From contig NZ_FNDB01000017.1 in the NCBI RefSeq assembly GCF_900099915.1, positions 21,018-85,017 on the forward strand: a stretch of 64,000 nucleotides of DNA, written 5' to 3'. The translations under genes and the position numbers were made by a program. How positions within the stretch are numbered: the first letter of the stretch is position 1; each line of letters starts with the position of its first letter. Below the pieces are notes generated by a model. The model worked only from the letters and a program-made list of their open reading frames with translations, ran no database searches and had not been told where the DNA came from. Positions 36,225-45,010 of the stretch are shown here, piece by piece. Origin of the DNA: Flavobacterium omnivorum. Its GTDB lineage: Bacteria; Bacteroidota; Bacteroidia; Flavobacteriales; Flavobacteriaceae.

Positions 36225-37439
36225 TTAAGACAACATAAGCTGCGCTTTTTTAACTGCCGCTACCATGAGATCAATTTCTTCTTTGGTATTATAAAAAGCA
36301 AATGAGGCTCTTATCGTACCAGGGATGTTAAAGAAAGTCATGATAGGTTGCGCGCAATGATGTCCTGTGCGTACCGCTATTCCTAATTTGTCAATTATTG
36401 TACCAATATCATAAGGATGGATTCCTTCAATGTTAAACGAAATTACGGAAGTTTTTTCTTTGGCAGTGCCAAAAATTTTCAACCCTTCAATTTCTAGCAA
36501 ACGTTTGGTACCATAGTGTAGTAATTCTTTTTCTTGCTGTTGAATGTTGTCAAAACCCACTTCATTCATATAATCAATTGCAGTTCCTAGGGCAATTCCC
36601 CCAGCAATATTTGGTGTTCCGGCTTCGAATTTATGGGGCAATTCCGCATAAGTTGTTTTCTCGAAACTCACTTCCTTGATCATTTCTCCTCCACCTTGAT
36701 ATGGCGGTAATTTATTCAACCACGCTTCTTTTCCATATAAAATTCCGGTTCCCGTAGGTCCGCAAATTTTATGACCTGAAAAAACATAAAAGTCACAGTC
36801 CAATTCTTGAACATTTGGTTTCAAATGCGGAACGGCTTGCGCACCATCAATCAAAATTGCAGCTCCCACCTCATGTGCTTTATCAATCATGTATTTAATA
36901 GGATTGACAGTGCCAAGGGCATTAGAGATATGATTAACCGTTACGATTTTCGTTTTGTTTGAAAGTAACGCATCATATTCGGCCATGATTAATTCGCCTT
37001 CCTGATTCATAGGAATTACGCGTAAGACAGCTCCAGTTTTCTCACATAACATTTGCCAAGGCACAATATTGCTGTGGTGTTCCAATGCGGAAACCAAGAT
37101 TTCATCCCCTGGTTTCAAGATAGCAGCAAAGCCATTGGTAACCAAGTTAATTCCATGTGTAGTTCCCGATGTAAAAAGTACTTCGTGAGCGAATTTCGCA
37201 TTGATGTGACTTTGAATTTTACCACGAGAAGTTTCATACGCATCGGTTGCCAATTGGCTTAATGTGTGAACACCGCGATGAATGTTGGCATTAATCTCTT
37301 GATAATATTTTGAAATCGCATCAATCACTACTTGTGGTTTTTGCGAAGTAGCTCCATTATCGAAATAAACTAATGGTTTTCCATTTACTTTCTGAGTAAG
37401 TATAGGAAAATCGGCTCTAATTTTATTTATATCTAGCAT
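36225..37439 (-). CDS. sufS: Cysteine desulfurase SufS
   Basis: 404 residues, PLP enzyme that removes sulfur from cysteine. Visible marks: YFDNGATSQKP, TSGTTHGINLV, HHSNIVPWQ (PLP-stacking His), the Schiff-base Lys in FSGHKICGPTG, and the persulfide Cys in RTGHHCAQP near 360-368. It is the group II type (SufS), fitting its sufE partner downstream. A -7 box lies 25 bp upstream, which would let it be transcribed although an opposite-strand gene separates it from sufD. Confidence 0.97.
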   Translation of the reverse strand: MLDINKIRADFPILTQKVNGKPLVYFDNGATSQKPQVVIDAISKYYQEINANIHRGVHTLSQLATDAYETSRGKIQSHINAKFAHEVLFTSGTTHGINLVTNGFAAILKPGDEILVSALEHHSNIVPWQMLCEKTGAVLRVIPMNQEGELIMAEYDALLSNKTKIVTVNHISNALGTVNPIKYMIDKAHEVGAAILIDGAQAVPHLKPNVQELDCDFYVFSGHKICGPTGTGILYGKEAWLNKLPPYQGGGEMIKEVSFEKTTYAELPHKFEAGTPNIAGGIALGTAIDYMNEVGFDNIQQQEKELLHYGTKRLLEIEGLKIFGTAKEKTSVISFNIEGIHPYDIGTIIDKLGIAVRTGHHCAQPIMTFFNIPGTIRASFAFYNTKEEIDLMVAAVKKAQLMLS

Positions 37440-37463
37440 AATTATTTAGAAAAGTTCTAAATA

Positions 37464-37471
37464 CAAAAGTA
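37464..37471 (-). promoter_or_regulatory. -7 box upstream of sufS
   Basis: The minus strand reads TACTTTTG, a TAnnTTTG match, 25 bp before the sufS start. No clear -33 partner is seen. It would restore transcription of the sufS half-operon behind the oppositely oriented hydrolase gene. Confidence 0.45.
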
Positions 37472-37604
37472 GTGAAAAACCAAATCGTTTTAGCCACGAA
37501 TTCACTAATTTTTATGCTTGTTTCTTATGCGTTTATAGAATTTTCTTATTGAATTAGTAATTGGATTTTTTATTAAATTGCAATAAATTAATTCTGTAGT
37601 CAAA

Positions 37605-38957
37605 ATGAAAAAATTCTTTAAGTTCGTTGGTTTTGCCGCTGTTATCGGAATGTTTTATTTGGGATTCACTACCTACCCAAAACTCGATTTAATTTCTGGC
37701 TTTTCAGCCAAAAGCATCGCTTCAGGACATTTTATTGATGATCGTTCGCAAAACATGATTGAAAAAGGAGACAATGATATTGATATGATTGATTTGGCCA
37801 ACAACACAATTGAAGATGCTGGACAGTTTGCCGTTGCTTCAGTTTATGGTTTGAAGGAAAGAAAAGCGATTTACCGTAAAGGATTAGGAGCCACTTTGAT
37901 CAACGATGATTTTGATATTTCAAAACCGTATTTGGTTCCTAAACGAAGTTTACCGAACAACACAATTCCTTTCCCTTACGGAAATAAAGAACCAAGAGAT
38001 ACGGTTTTTACCAATATTGATTATGCTAAATTGAATGCGGCTGTCGCCAATGCCTTCGATACAAAAGGAGCACTAAATAAAAGAACGCGTTCGCTACTGG
38101 TGATTTATAAAGACAAAATTATTGCTGAAAAATACGATACTGGTTTTGATAAGAACAGTAAAATATTAGGTTGGTCGATGACTAAAAGTGTTACGGCGAC
38201 CCTGTTTGGAGTTTTAGAAAAGCAAAGAAAATTTGATATTGATGCTCCTGCTCCAATTCCAGAATGGGCAAACGACGAACGAAAATTGATAACCACAAGT
38301 GATTTGCTCCACATGAATTCTGGCTTACAGTGGGTGGAGAATTACAGCACAATCTGTGATGCTACTAAAATGCTTTTTCAAGCCGAGGATATGACGCGTT
38401 CCCAACTTGAGAAACCAGCGGAGCATAAACCCAACACGAGATGGAATTACTCCTCAGGAACAACCAACTTACTTTCTGGAATTTTGCGAAAGCAATTCAA
38501 AACGCATCAGGAATATTTAGATTTTTGGCACACAGATTTAATAGATAAAATAGGAATGAACTCGATGGTAATCGAAACCGATATGGCTGGAAATTATGTA
38601 GGTTCTTCATACGGTTGGGCTACCACGCGCGACTGGTCAAAATTGGGGTTATTGTATTTGCACAAAGGGAATTGGAGCGGGGAACAAATTTTCAATGAAG
38701 GTTGGGCAAAATATGTTGCTACACCTACGAATACGTCAGACGGAAAATATGGTGCGCATTTTTGGCTTAATGCTGGTAGCACGTTTCAAGATGTTCCGAA
38801 GGATATGTATTTTTGTAGTGGTTATCAAGGTCAAATGATTTTGATTATTCCGTCACTTCATTTAGTTGTGGTTCGAATGGGTTTAAAAGAATCTCCAGAA
38901 TTTAATTTTAATGAAATCATGAAGGGGATAATCGATTCCATAAAGCATATTAAATAA
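37605..38957 (+). CDS. Serine hydrolase, beta-lactamase/class C fold
   Basis: 450 residues with an N-terminal hydrophobic anchor (KFVGFAAVIGMFYLGFTTYP). The catalytic SxxK is in GWSMTKSVTA (about 191-194), with the second motif YSSGTT (Tyr-x-Ser type, about 281) and the loop DRFIDK-like tail absent. These enzymes are esterases, DD-peptidases or beta-lactamase relatives; the substrate is unknown. It is the only plus-strand gene in the suf region and separates sufD from sufS, so it is an insertion or inversion there. A terminator follows. Confidence 0.88.
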   Translation: MKKFFKFVGFAAVIGMFYLGFTTYPKLDLISGFSAKSIASGHFIDDRSQNMIEKGDNDIDMIDLANNTIEDAGQFAVASVYGLKERKAIYRKGLGATLINDDFDISKPYLVPKRSLPNNTIPFPYGNKEPRDTVFTNIDYAKLNAAVANAFDTKGALNKRTRSLLVIYKDKIIAEKYDTGFDKNSKILGWSMTKSVTATLFGVLEKQRKFDIDAPAPIPEWANDERKLITTSDLLHMNSGLQWVENYSTICDATKMLFQAEDMTRSQLEKPAEHKPNTRWNYSSGTTNLLSGILRKQFKTHQEYLDFWHTDLIDKIGMNSMVIETDMAGNYVGSSYGWATTRDWSKLGLLYLHKGNWSGEQIFNEGWAKYVATPTNTSDGKYGAHFWLNAGSTFQDVPKDMYFCSGYQGQMILIIPSLHLVVVRMGLKESPEFNFNEIMKGIIDSIKHIK

Positions 38958-38961
38958 AATA

Positions 38962-39002
38962 GCAAAAGGCACAAAGTTTAGTAAAAACCTTGTGCCCTTT
39001 GC
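38962..39002. terminator. Hairpin between convergent serine hydrolase and sufD
   Basis: GCAAAAGGCACAA (38962-38974) pairs 12 of 13 with TTGTGCCCTTTGC (38990-39002), midway between two converging genes. The T-run is weak. Confidence 0.6.
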
Positions 39003-39037
39003 GTAAATCTTAGCGAACTTTGGGGTTAAAAACTTAA

Positions 39038-40354
39038 CTACAAATCAAATCCCATTTTAACGCCTAATTTTGTAGCGATAATTTTGGTGATGCGCTGTTT
39101 CAATTCCGGTATTTTGATGTTTTCAATGACGGCATTCGAGAATGCATACATCAACAATGCTTTGGCTTCTTTTTGAGGAATTCCACGTTGCTGCATATAG
39201 AATAGCGCAGTTTCATCCAATTGTCCAACCGTGCAACCATGAGAACATTTTACGTCATCAGCAAAAATCTCCAATTGCGGTTTAGCATTTATTGTTGCTT
39301 TGTCGCTCAATAAAATATTGTTACTTTTTTGGAACGCATTCGTTTTTTGCGCTTCTTTTTCTACGTACACTTTTCCGTTGAAAACGCCCGTAGAACGATC
39401 GGAATAAATTCCTTTATAGTCCTGAAAACTTTCGCAGTTTGGAGTGGAATGTTTTACTAGAGTATAATGATCTACATGTTGTTTTTCGCCAATGATAGTG
39501 ATTCCGTTTAAGGTACTTGTCAATCTTTCGCCAAAATGATAGAAATTTAAGTTGTTTCTCGTCAAGTTTCCTCCAAAAGAGAAGGTATGAACTGAAACGT
39601 GACTTTCCTGTTTTTGGGAAACATAAGTGTTGTCAATTAAATTCGCTTCAAGTGTATCATTTTGTATTTTGTAATAATCAACGATAGCACGTTTTTGAGC
39701 AAAAATCTCCGTAACGGAATTCGTTAACACTGGATTTTCATTTAAACTTTGATGACGCTCAATAATTTGAACATGAGAATTTTCACCTACAATCACTAAG
39801 TTTCTCGGCTGAACCAAAAGAGCTGCTTCATTTCCTGTAGAGAAATACATGATTTCAATAGGTTTGTCTGCTACTTTGCTCTTTGGGATGTTGATATACG
39901 CACCTTCCATGGCAAAAGCGGTATTCAACGAAGTTAAACTTTCGTCTTCGTTAGCGATTTGGTTAAAATAAGCGTCAATAACCATCTTGTATTTTGGCTT
40001 AGTCAATGCTGATGACATCAGGCATACATCAATTCCTTCATGCGTTGTTGCTGATAAATGGGAGCTGAAAACACCATCAACAAACACTATTTTATAGGTG
40101 TCTATCTCGTGTAAAAAGTATTTTTTTACATGATTGAATTCAATTGCATTTTCTTTTTTTGAAAAAACGGTAAAGTCATTTTTTAAGATGGCGTTTAACG
40201 AGGTATATTTCCACGATTCGTCTTTTTTGGTTGGGAACCCTTTATTTTCAAAGTTTTTTAAGGCAGCTGTGCGCACATCATGAAGTTCTGAATGAACATC
40301 GATGCGTTCTTCAAAAGCCATGAAAGACGATATTAATTTTTCTTTTAATTCCAT
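39038..40354 (-). CDS. sufD: Fe-S assembly scaffold protein SufD
   Basis: 438 residues. SufD joins SufB and SufC in the SufBC2D scaffold that builds Fe-S clusters. The central beta-helix and the C-terminal block (STGVFNGKVYVEKEAQKTNAFQKSNNILLSDKA, PQLEIFADDVKCSHGCTVGQLDETALFYMQQRGIPQKEAKALLMYAF) match the family; the DVKCSHG segment holds the conserved Cys-His. It is separated from sufC by an A/T-rich palindrome. Confidence 0.96.
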   Translation of the reverse strand: MELKEKLISSFMAFEERIDVHSELHDVRTAALKNFENKGFPTKKDESWKYTSLNAILKNDFTVFSKKENAIEFNHVKKYFLHEIDTYKIVFVDGVFSSHLSATTHEGIDVCLMSSALTKPKYKMVIDAYFNQIANEDESLTSLNTAFAMEGAYINIPKSKVADKPIEIMYFSTGNEAALLVQPRNLVIVGENSHVQIIERHQSLNENPVLTNSVTEIFAQKRAIVDYYKIQNDTLEANLIDNTYVSQKQESHVSVHTFSFGGNLTRNNLNFYHFGERLTSTLNGITIIGEKQHVDHYTLVKHSTPNCESFQDYKGIYSDRSTGVFNGKVYVEKEAQKTNAFQKSNNILLSDKATINAKPQLEIFADDVKCSHGCTVGQLDETALFYMQQRGIPQKEAKALLMYAFSNAVIENIKIPELKQRITKIIATKLGVKMGFDL

Positions 40355-40363
40355 TTATATATT

Positions 40364-40429
40364 GTTTAAAGTTTAAGGTTTAAAAGTTTAAAGTTATCTC
40401 GAGGCAACTTTAAACTTTAAACTTTAAAC
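40364..40429. repeat. Palindrome of TTTAAAG words between sufC and sufD (empty cassette site?)
   Basis: The left arm (40364-40395) and right arm (40406-40429) are built from GTTTAAA repeats and face each other over about 10 bases. The right arm is the exact inverse complement of 41198-41221, one end of the four-helix-bundle cassette. It therefore looks like the same pair of ends without a gene inside. It could also simply fold in the mRNA. Confidence 0.7.
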
Positions 40430-40435
40430 AAATTT

Positions 40436-41188
40436 TTAAGCTTCTTGTTCTTGTTTAATCCAGTCGTATCCTTTTTCTTCCAGCTCTAAAGCCAAAGAAG
40501 CGTCTCCAGATTTTACAATTTTACCGTTGAGTAAAACATGAACAAAATCAGGGACGATATAATCTAATAAACGTTGGTAATGCGTAATTACTACGATGGC
40601 GTTTTTGTCGCTTTTTAGTTTATTTACTCCGTTTGCTACAATACGCAAAGCATCAATATCAAGACCAGAATCAGTTTCATCTAGAATTGCCAATTTTGGT
40701 TCTAGCATGGCCATTTGGAAAATTTCGTTACGTTTTTTCTCTCCACCAGAAAAACCTTCGTTTAGAGAACGAGACAAAAATTTACGGTCGATTTCTAATA
40801 ATTCTGATTTCTCACGAATGACTTTTAGCATTTCATTAGCAGGCATTTCTTCCTGACCGTTTGCTTTACGTGTTTCGTTGATGGCAGTTCTCATGAAGTT
40901 GGTAACTGAAACTCCCGGAATTTCCACTGGATATTGGAATGAAAGAAAAACACCTTTATGTGCTCTTTCTTCAGGAGCTAATTCACTAAGATCTTCTCCG
41001 TCTAAAGTGATTTCACCATCAGTTACTTCGTAGTTTTCATTTCCTGCAATGATGGACGCAAGGGTACTTTTTCCAGCACCATTTGGTCCCATTATCGCGT
41101 GAATTTCTCCTGCTTTTACTTCAAGGTTAATCCCTTTTAATATTTCTTTATCCCCAATTGAGGCGTGTAAATTTTTTATACTTAACAT
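40436..41188 (-). CDS. sufC: Fe-S assembly ATPase SufC
   Basis: 250 residues, ABC-type ATPase of the SufBCD scaffold. Walker [10 protein letters not shown] (about 35-43), Q-loop [12 protein letters not shown], signature [13 protein letters not shown], Walker [13 protein letters not shown] and H-loop THYQR are all present. The LDETDSGLD form (not LDEPTS) is specific for SufC. The cassette end lies 9 bp upstream of its start. Confidence 0.97.
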   Translation of the reverse strand: MLSIKNLHASIGDKEILKGINLEVKAGEIHAIMGPNGAGKSTLASIIAGNENYEVTDGEITLDGEDLSELAPEERAHKGVFLSFQYPVEIPGVSVTNFMRTAINETRKANGQEEMPANEMLKVIREKSELLEIDRKFLSRSLNEGFSGGEKKRNEIFQMAMLEPKLAILDETDSGLDIDALRIVANGVNKLKSDKNAIVVITHYQRLLDYIVPDFVHVLLNGKIVKSGDASLALELEEKGYDWIKQEQEA

Positions 41189-41197
41189 GTTTTCTTT

Positions 41198-41682
41198 GTT
41201 TAAAGTTTAAAGTTTAAAGTTCTCGTGTTTACTGAAACTTGGTGCCTTTAAAATCTTTCTTGTTTAAATATGATATAAAATTGTTTATTTTTCCGCTTAA
41301 ATTTTCAAAATCTGTTTTTAAAATTTCAAACTTTTCTTCATTGATATAATTATAATCCAAAACTCGGTATAATTGCGACCTTGTTTCTCCAGCGGATCCT
41401 TTAGCAATTGACAAAAACTGTCTGAATTCTAAATTTCCATTTCTTTCAAATCCTTCGGCAATGTTATCCATTACTGAGCCAGAGGATGCTTTTATTTGAT
41501 CTTTAAATCTGAAATCATTTTTTAAATCTGATTCTACAGCAATAATTTGAATTTCTTTGGCCAGTCGCCTTGCCTCTTTCCAAATTTCTAAATCTTCAAA
41601 CCTAGTTATTGTCGCCATTCATTTTTGTTTAAGGTTTAAAGTTACTCATAAGTTACTCAACTTTAAACCTTAAACTTTAAAC
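41198..41682. mobile_element. Four-helix-bundle gene cassette bounded by 24-bp inverted repeats
   Basis: The left end (41198-41221) is three and a half units of GTTTAAA. The right end (41659-41682) is its inverse complement with a single mismatch. A second short copy at 41627-41643 can pair with the right end. The unit fits exactly between sufC and sufB. Confidence 0.55.
41229..41618 (-). CDS. Four-helix-bundle protein (S23/bAvd-like)
   Basis: 129 residues. The typical family beginning is present: [18 protein letters not shown], then [57 protein letters not shown]. The fold is that of the protein encoded in 23S rRNA intervening sequences and of the accessory protein of diversity-generating retroelements. 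It forms basic pentamers that bind nucleic acid in those relatives. There is no reverse transcriptase here, so a DGR is excluded. The gene lies inside inverted repeats in the sufB-sufC gap. Confidence 0.93.
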   Translation of the reverse strand: MATITRFEDLEIWKEARRLAKEIQIIAVESDLKNDFRFKDQIKASSGSVMDNIAEGFERNGNLEFRQFLSIAKGSAGETRSQLYRVLDYNYINEEKFEILKTDFENLSGKINNFISYLNKKDFKGTKFQ

Positions 41683-41688
41683 AAATTT

Positions 41689-43137
41689 TTATCCTACTGA
41701 ACCTTCTAACGAAATTTCTAATAATTTTTGTGCTTCTACGGCAAATTCCATTGGCAACTTATTCAATACATCTTTACTGAAACCGTTTACGATTAAGGCA
41801 ATTGCTTTTTCGGTTGGAATTCCCCGTTGGTTGCAATAGAAAACTTGGTCTTCGCCAATTTTACTTGTCGTAGCTTCATGTTCTATTTTGGCTGTTGGAT
41901 TTTTGCTTTCGATATAAGGGAACGTATGCGCACCACAATTATTCCCCATTAAAAGTGAATCACATTGTGAAAAGTTACGAGCGTTATCAGCGTTTGGTGA
42001 AATACGCACTAAACCGCGGTAACTATTTTGAGATTTTCCAGCAGAAATTCCTTTAGAAATAATAGTCGATTTAGTGTTTTTACCTAAATGGATCATTTTA
42101 GTTCCAGTATCGGCTTGTTGAAAATTATTAGTGACAGCAATCGAATAAAATTCTCCTGTTGAATTGTCTCCTTTCAAAATAACAGAAGGATATTTCCAAG
42201 TTATAGCAGAACCGGTTTCTACTTGTGTCCAAGAAATTTTTGCGTTTTTCTCGCAGATTCCTCTTTTAGTTACAAAGTTGAAAACACCACCTTTTCCTTC
42301 TTTGTTTCCAGGATACCAGTTTTGTACCGTAGAATATTTGATTTCGGCATTGTCTAAAGCAATCAATTCTACGCAAGCAGCGTGCAATTGATTTTCATCA
42401 CGACTTGGAGCAGTACAACCTTCTAAATAACTTACGTAACTTCCTTCATCAGCAATGAGTAAGGTACGCTCAAACTGTCCTGTTCCTGCTTGATTTATTC
42501 TAAAATAAGTAGATAGTTCCATTGGACAACGGACACCTTTTGGAATATAACAAAAAGATCCATCAGAGAAAACAGCTGAGTTTAATGCTGCATAAAAATT
42601 ATCTTTTTGAGGAATAACAGATCCTAAATATTTACGAACTAACTCTGGATGTTCTTTGATAGCTTCAGAAATACTCATAAAGATGATTCCTTTTTCGCCT
42701 AATGTTTTCTTGAAAGTTGTCGCTACAGAAACGGAGTCGACTACGATATCCATAGCAACATTATTCATCATTTTTTGCTCATCGACAGAGATGCCTAACT
42801 TTTTGTACATTTCTAAAAGTTCGGGATCTACATCGTCCAATGTTTTATTGGGATCTACTGCTTTTGGAGCTGAATAATAGGAAATAGCCTGAAAATCAGG
42901 TTTGGTATAATGTACATTGGCCCATTCCGGCTCGGTCATTTGCTCCCAAGCACGAAAAGCCTCCAGACGCCAATCGGTCATCCATTGTGGCTCTCCTTTT
43001 TTGTGCGAAATAGCGCGAACGATATCTTCATTTAAACCAATAGGAAACGTTTCTGATTCTAATTCGGTGTAAAATCCGTATTCGTATTCTTTAGTTTCGA
43101 GTTCGATTTTTAAGTCGTCTTCTGTGTATTTGCTCAT
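41689..43137 (-). CDS. sufB: Fe-S assembly scaffold protein SufB
   Basis: 482 residues. SufB is the core scaffold subunit. It carries the N-terminal block typical of SufB ([25 protein letters not shown]), the long central beta-helix ([38 protein letters not shown]) and the C-terminal cluster region ([47 protein letters not shown]). It is flanked on both sides by four-helix-bundle cassettes on the same strand. Confidence 0.97.
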   Translation of the reverse strand: MSKYTEDDLKIELETKEYEYGFYTELESETFPIGLNEDIVRAISHKKGEPQWMTDWRLEAFRAWEQMTEPEWANVHYTKPDFQAISYYSAPKAVDPNKTLDDVDPELLEMYKKLGISVDEQKMMNNVAMDIVVDSVSVATTFKKTLGEKGIIFMSISEAIKEHPELVRKYLGSVIPQKDNFYAALNSAVFSDGSFCYIPKGVRCPMELSTYFRINQAGTGQFERTLLIADEGSYVSYLEGCTAPSRDENQLHAACVELIALDNAEIKYSTVQNWYPGNKEGKGGVFNFVTKRGICEKNAKISWTQVETGSAITWKYPSVILKGDNSTGEFYSIAVTNNFQQADTGTKMIHLGKNTKSTIISKGISAGKSQNSYRGLVRISPNADNARNFSQCDSLLMGNNCGAHTFPYIESKNPTAKIEHEATTSKIGEDQVFYCNQRGIPTEKAIALIVNGFSKDVLNKLPMEFAVEAQKLLEISLEGSVG

Positions 43138-43149
43138 TCTGATTTAAAG

Positions 43150-43578
43150 ATTTAAAGATTTAAAGATTCAAAAATTGAACATTAAACTTTATTATTTGTA
43201 TCTAAATATTTAATAAAATTAGAAAGGTTTTGAGAAATTTCAATAGTTAAATTATAACTTTTTTGAATTTCTTCGTGATTGCAAAAACCTAACTCTCTGG
43301 ATAATATCAACATATTTCTAACCTCAGCACAACTGCCTTGGGAGATTTTTAAATATCTTGTAAATTGTCTATTACTGTTGTATTCTGAACCTTCGGCAAT
43401 GTTATTTGTAATTGAAACCACTGCTCTTTTTATTTGGTCCTTAAAACCAAATTCTTTTTCCAAGGATTTATTATTTAATAATTCAAAAACTAATTTAGTT
43501 AAGACAATACCTTTTTTATGAACATCAAATTCTTCAAATGATTTTGTCATACTATCATTAATCTTTTAATCTTTAAAT
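43150..43578. mobile_element. Second four-helix-bundle cassette with 19-bp inverted repeats
   Basis: The left end 43150-43168 (within four tandem GATTTAAA-like units, 43141-43172) and the right end 43560-43578 are inverse complements with one mismatch. The repeat reaches the first base of the sufA stop codon. One gene lies inside. Confidence 0.5.
43182..43550 (-). CDS. Four-helix-bundle protein (S23-like), second copy
   Basis: 122 residues. FEEFDVHKKGIVLTKLVFELLNN, EFGFKDQIKRAVVSITNNIAEGSEYNSNRQFTRYLKISQGSCAEVRNMLILSREL are the family blocks (KDQIKRA...S...NIAEG). It is clearly diverged from the 41229-41618 copy, so the two are not a recent tandem duplication. It lies between sufA-type and sufB genes inside inverted repeats. 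Confidence 0.92.
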   Translation of the reverse strand: MTKSFEEFDVHKKGIVLTKLVFELLNNKSLEKEFGFKDQIKRAVVSITNNIAEGSEYNSNRQFTRYLKISQGSCAEVRNMLILSRELGFCNHEEIQKSYNLTIEISQNLSNFIKYLDTNNKV

Positions 43579-43907
43579 TACAGCGAGAAACTCTCCCCAC
43601 AACCACATGTTCTATTGGCATTAGGATTATTGAAAATAAATCCTTTACCATTAATTCCTCCTGAGAATTCTAATATTGTTCCGGCTAAATAAAGGAACGA
43701 TTTTTTTTCGACTGCGATAGTAATATCGTTGTCTATGAATATTTTATCGTCTTCGTTTTTTGTTTTATCAAATTTTAAATCATAAGACAATCCAGAACAT
43801 CCGCCGCTTTTTACACCAACTCTTACGTAGTCGATTGCAGCATCAAAACCATCATCTTTCATTAAATCGATGATTTTTTTTCTAGCAGTGTCAGAAACTT
43901 TTATCAT
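43578..43907 (-). CDS. sufA: HesB/IscA-type A-type Fe-S carrier (SufA-like)
   Basis: 109 residues. A-type carrier that receives Fe-S clusters from SufBCD. The three conserved cysteines are in KSGGCSGLSYDLKFD (about 37) and RTCGCGESF (about 102 and 104). It is the first gene of the minus-strand suf operon; a TATCTTTG -7 box is found 31 bp upstream. It could equally be called erpA/iscA by similarity; the name rests on the operon. Confidence 0.93.
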   Translation of the reverse strand: MIKVSDTARKKIIDLMKDDGFDAAIDYVRVGVKSGGCSGLSYDLKFDKTKNEDDKIFIDNDITIAVEKKSFLYLAGTILEFSGGINGKGFIFNNPNANRTCGCGESFSL

Positions 43908-43937
43908 AGCTTATATTGATTTTGTCTAAATTAAGGA

Positions 43938-43945
43938 CAAAGATA
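43938..43945 (-). promoter_or_regulatory. -7 box of the suf operon
   Basis: TATCTTTG on the minus strand, an exact TAnnTTTG match, 31 bp upstream of the sufA-type gene. The -33 element is weak. Confidence 0.5.
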
Positions 43946-44075
43946 GTGCATAAAAAGCTTTTTCCATAATTCATAACATTTTTATAACTAATCCTAAAAT
44001 AGAAAAAAGCTATTTGATCCGACTAAAAGGATTTGAATTCCTTAACTTTGGCTCCGATCAAAAAACGCATAATAT

Positions 44076-44936
44076 ATGAAATTATATCCCATAGAAACCG
44101 GAAATTTTAAATTGGATGGCGGCGCCATGTTTGGTGTGGTGCCAAAAACAATTTGGAGTCGAACCAATCCCGCCGACGAAAACAATTTAATCGACATTGC
44201 GGCTCGTTGCTTGTTGATTGAGGATGGCAATAAATTGATTTTGATTGATACTGGTATGGGGAACAAGCAGTCCGATAAATTTTTTGGGTATTACTCGCTG
44301 TGGGGAACCCATTCCATGGATAAATCATTGGCTCAATATGGTTTTCATCGGGATGATATTACAGATGTTTTTATGACGCATCTGCATTTTGATCATTGTG
44401 GGGGAAGCGTGCAATGGAATGCGGATAAAACCGGTTATGAAGTCGCATTTAAAAACGCTAAATATTGGTCTAATGAAAATCATTGGGAATGGGCTACTAA
44501 ACCTAATGTTAGAGAAAAAGCTTCTTTTCTCTCTGAAAATATTTTACCAATGCAAGAAAGTGGGCAATTGAATTTTATAAAAAGACCAGCAGGTGACTTT
44601 CTCTCGACCTCTGAGTTGGGGTTTGGCATCTTCTTTGCTGATGGACATACCGAGAAACAAATGCTTCCACACATTCAATATCAGGATAAAACTATTGTTT
44701 TTTGTGCTGATTTGTTGGCAACAGCCGGACATATTCCCATTCCTTACGTAATGGGCTATGATACCAGACCATTATTGACCATGCCAGAGAAGGAAAAATT
44801 CATGAATGCTGCCGCGGATCAGAATTATTATTTGTTCTTAGAACACGACGCACATAACGAAATCATTACAGTGGAACGAACAGAAAAGGGAGTTCGTTTA
44901 AAAGAACGTTTTTCCTGTAATGAAATACTAACATAG
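44076..44936 (+). CDS. MBL-fold metallo-hydrolase
   Basis: 286 residues, cytoplasmic (no signal). The metal motif THLHFDHCGG (about 100-109) and later His/Asp residues (FADGHTEKQ, FCADLLATAGH, FLEHDAHN) fit the metallo-beta-lactamase fold with two metals. The N-terminal start MKLYPIETGNFKLDGGAMFGVVPK matches lactonase-like or general MBL hydrolases. The substrate is unknown. TAACTTTG at 44043-44050 is a possible -7 box. It is divergent from the suf operon. Confidence 0.9.
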   Translation: MKLYPIETGNFKLDGGAMFGVVPKTIWSRTNPADENNLIDIAARCLLIEDGNKLILIDTGMGNKQSDKFFGYYSLWGTHSMDKSLAQYGFHRDDITDVFMTHLHFDHCGGSVQWNADKTGYEVAFKNAKYWSNENHWEWATKPNVREKASFLSENILPMQESGQLNFIKRPAGDFLSTSELGFGIFFADGHTEKQMLPHIQYQDKTIVFCADLLATAGHIPIPYVMGYDTRPLLTMPEKEKFMNAAADQNYYLFLEHDAHNEIITVERTEKGVRLKERFSCNEILT

Positions 44937-45010
44937 TGTTAAGGACGACTACAGTTGTAACAAAAAAAATTATTTTAGACAAATATTTCAAAAACTTAAT
45001 ATAAATCCAA

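Noticed and set aside
40364..43172. Repeated GTTTAAA and GATTTAAA units looked at first like a CRISPR or microsatellite array
   Set aside because: Units are only 7-8 bases, without unique spacers and without cas genes; they are arranged as inverted ends around genes, so they are reported as cassette ends instead.
41229..43550. Diversity-generating retroelement, suggested by two bAvd-like four-helix-bundle proteins
   Set aside because: There is no reverse transcriptase, no template/variable repeat pair and no C-type-lectin target in the window.
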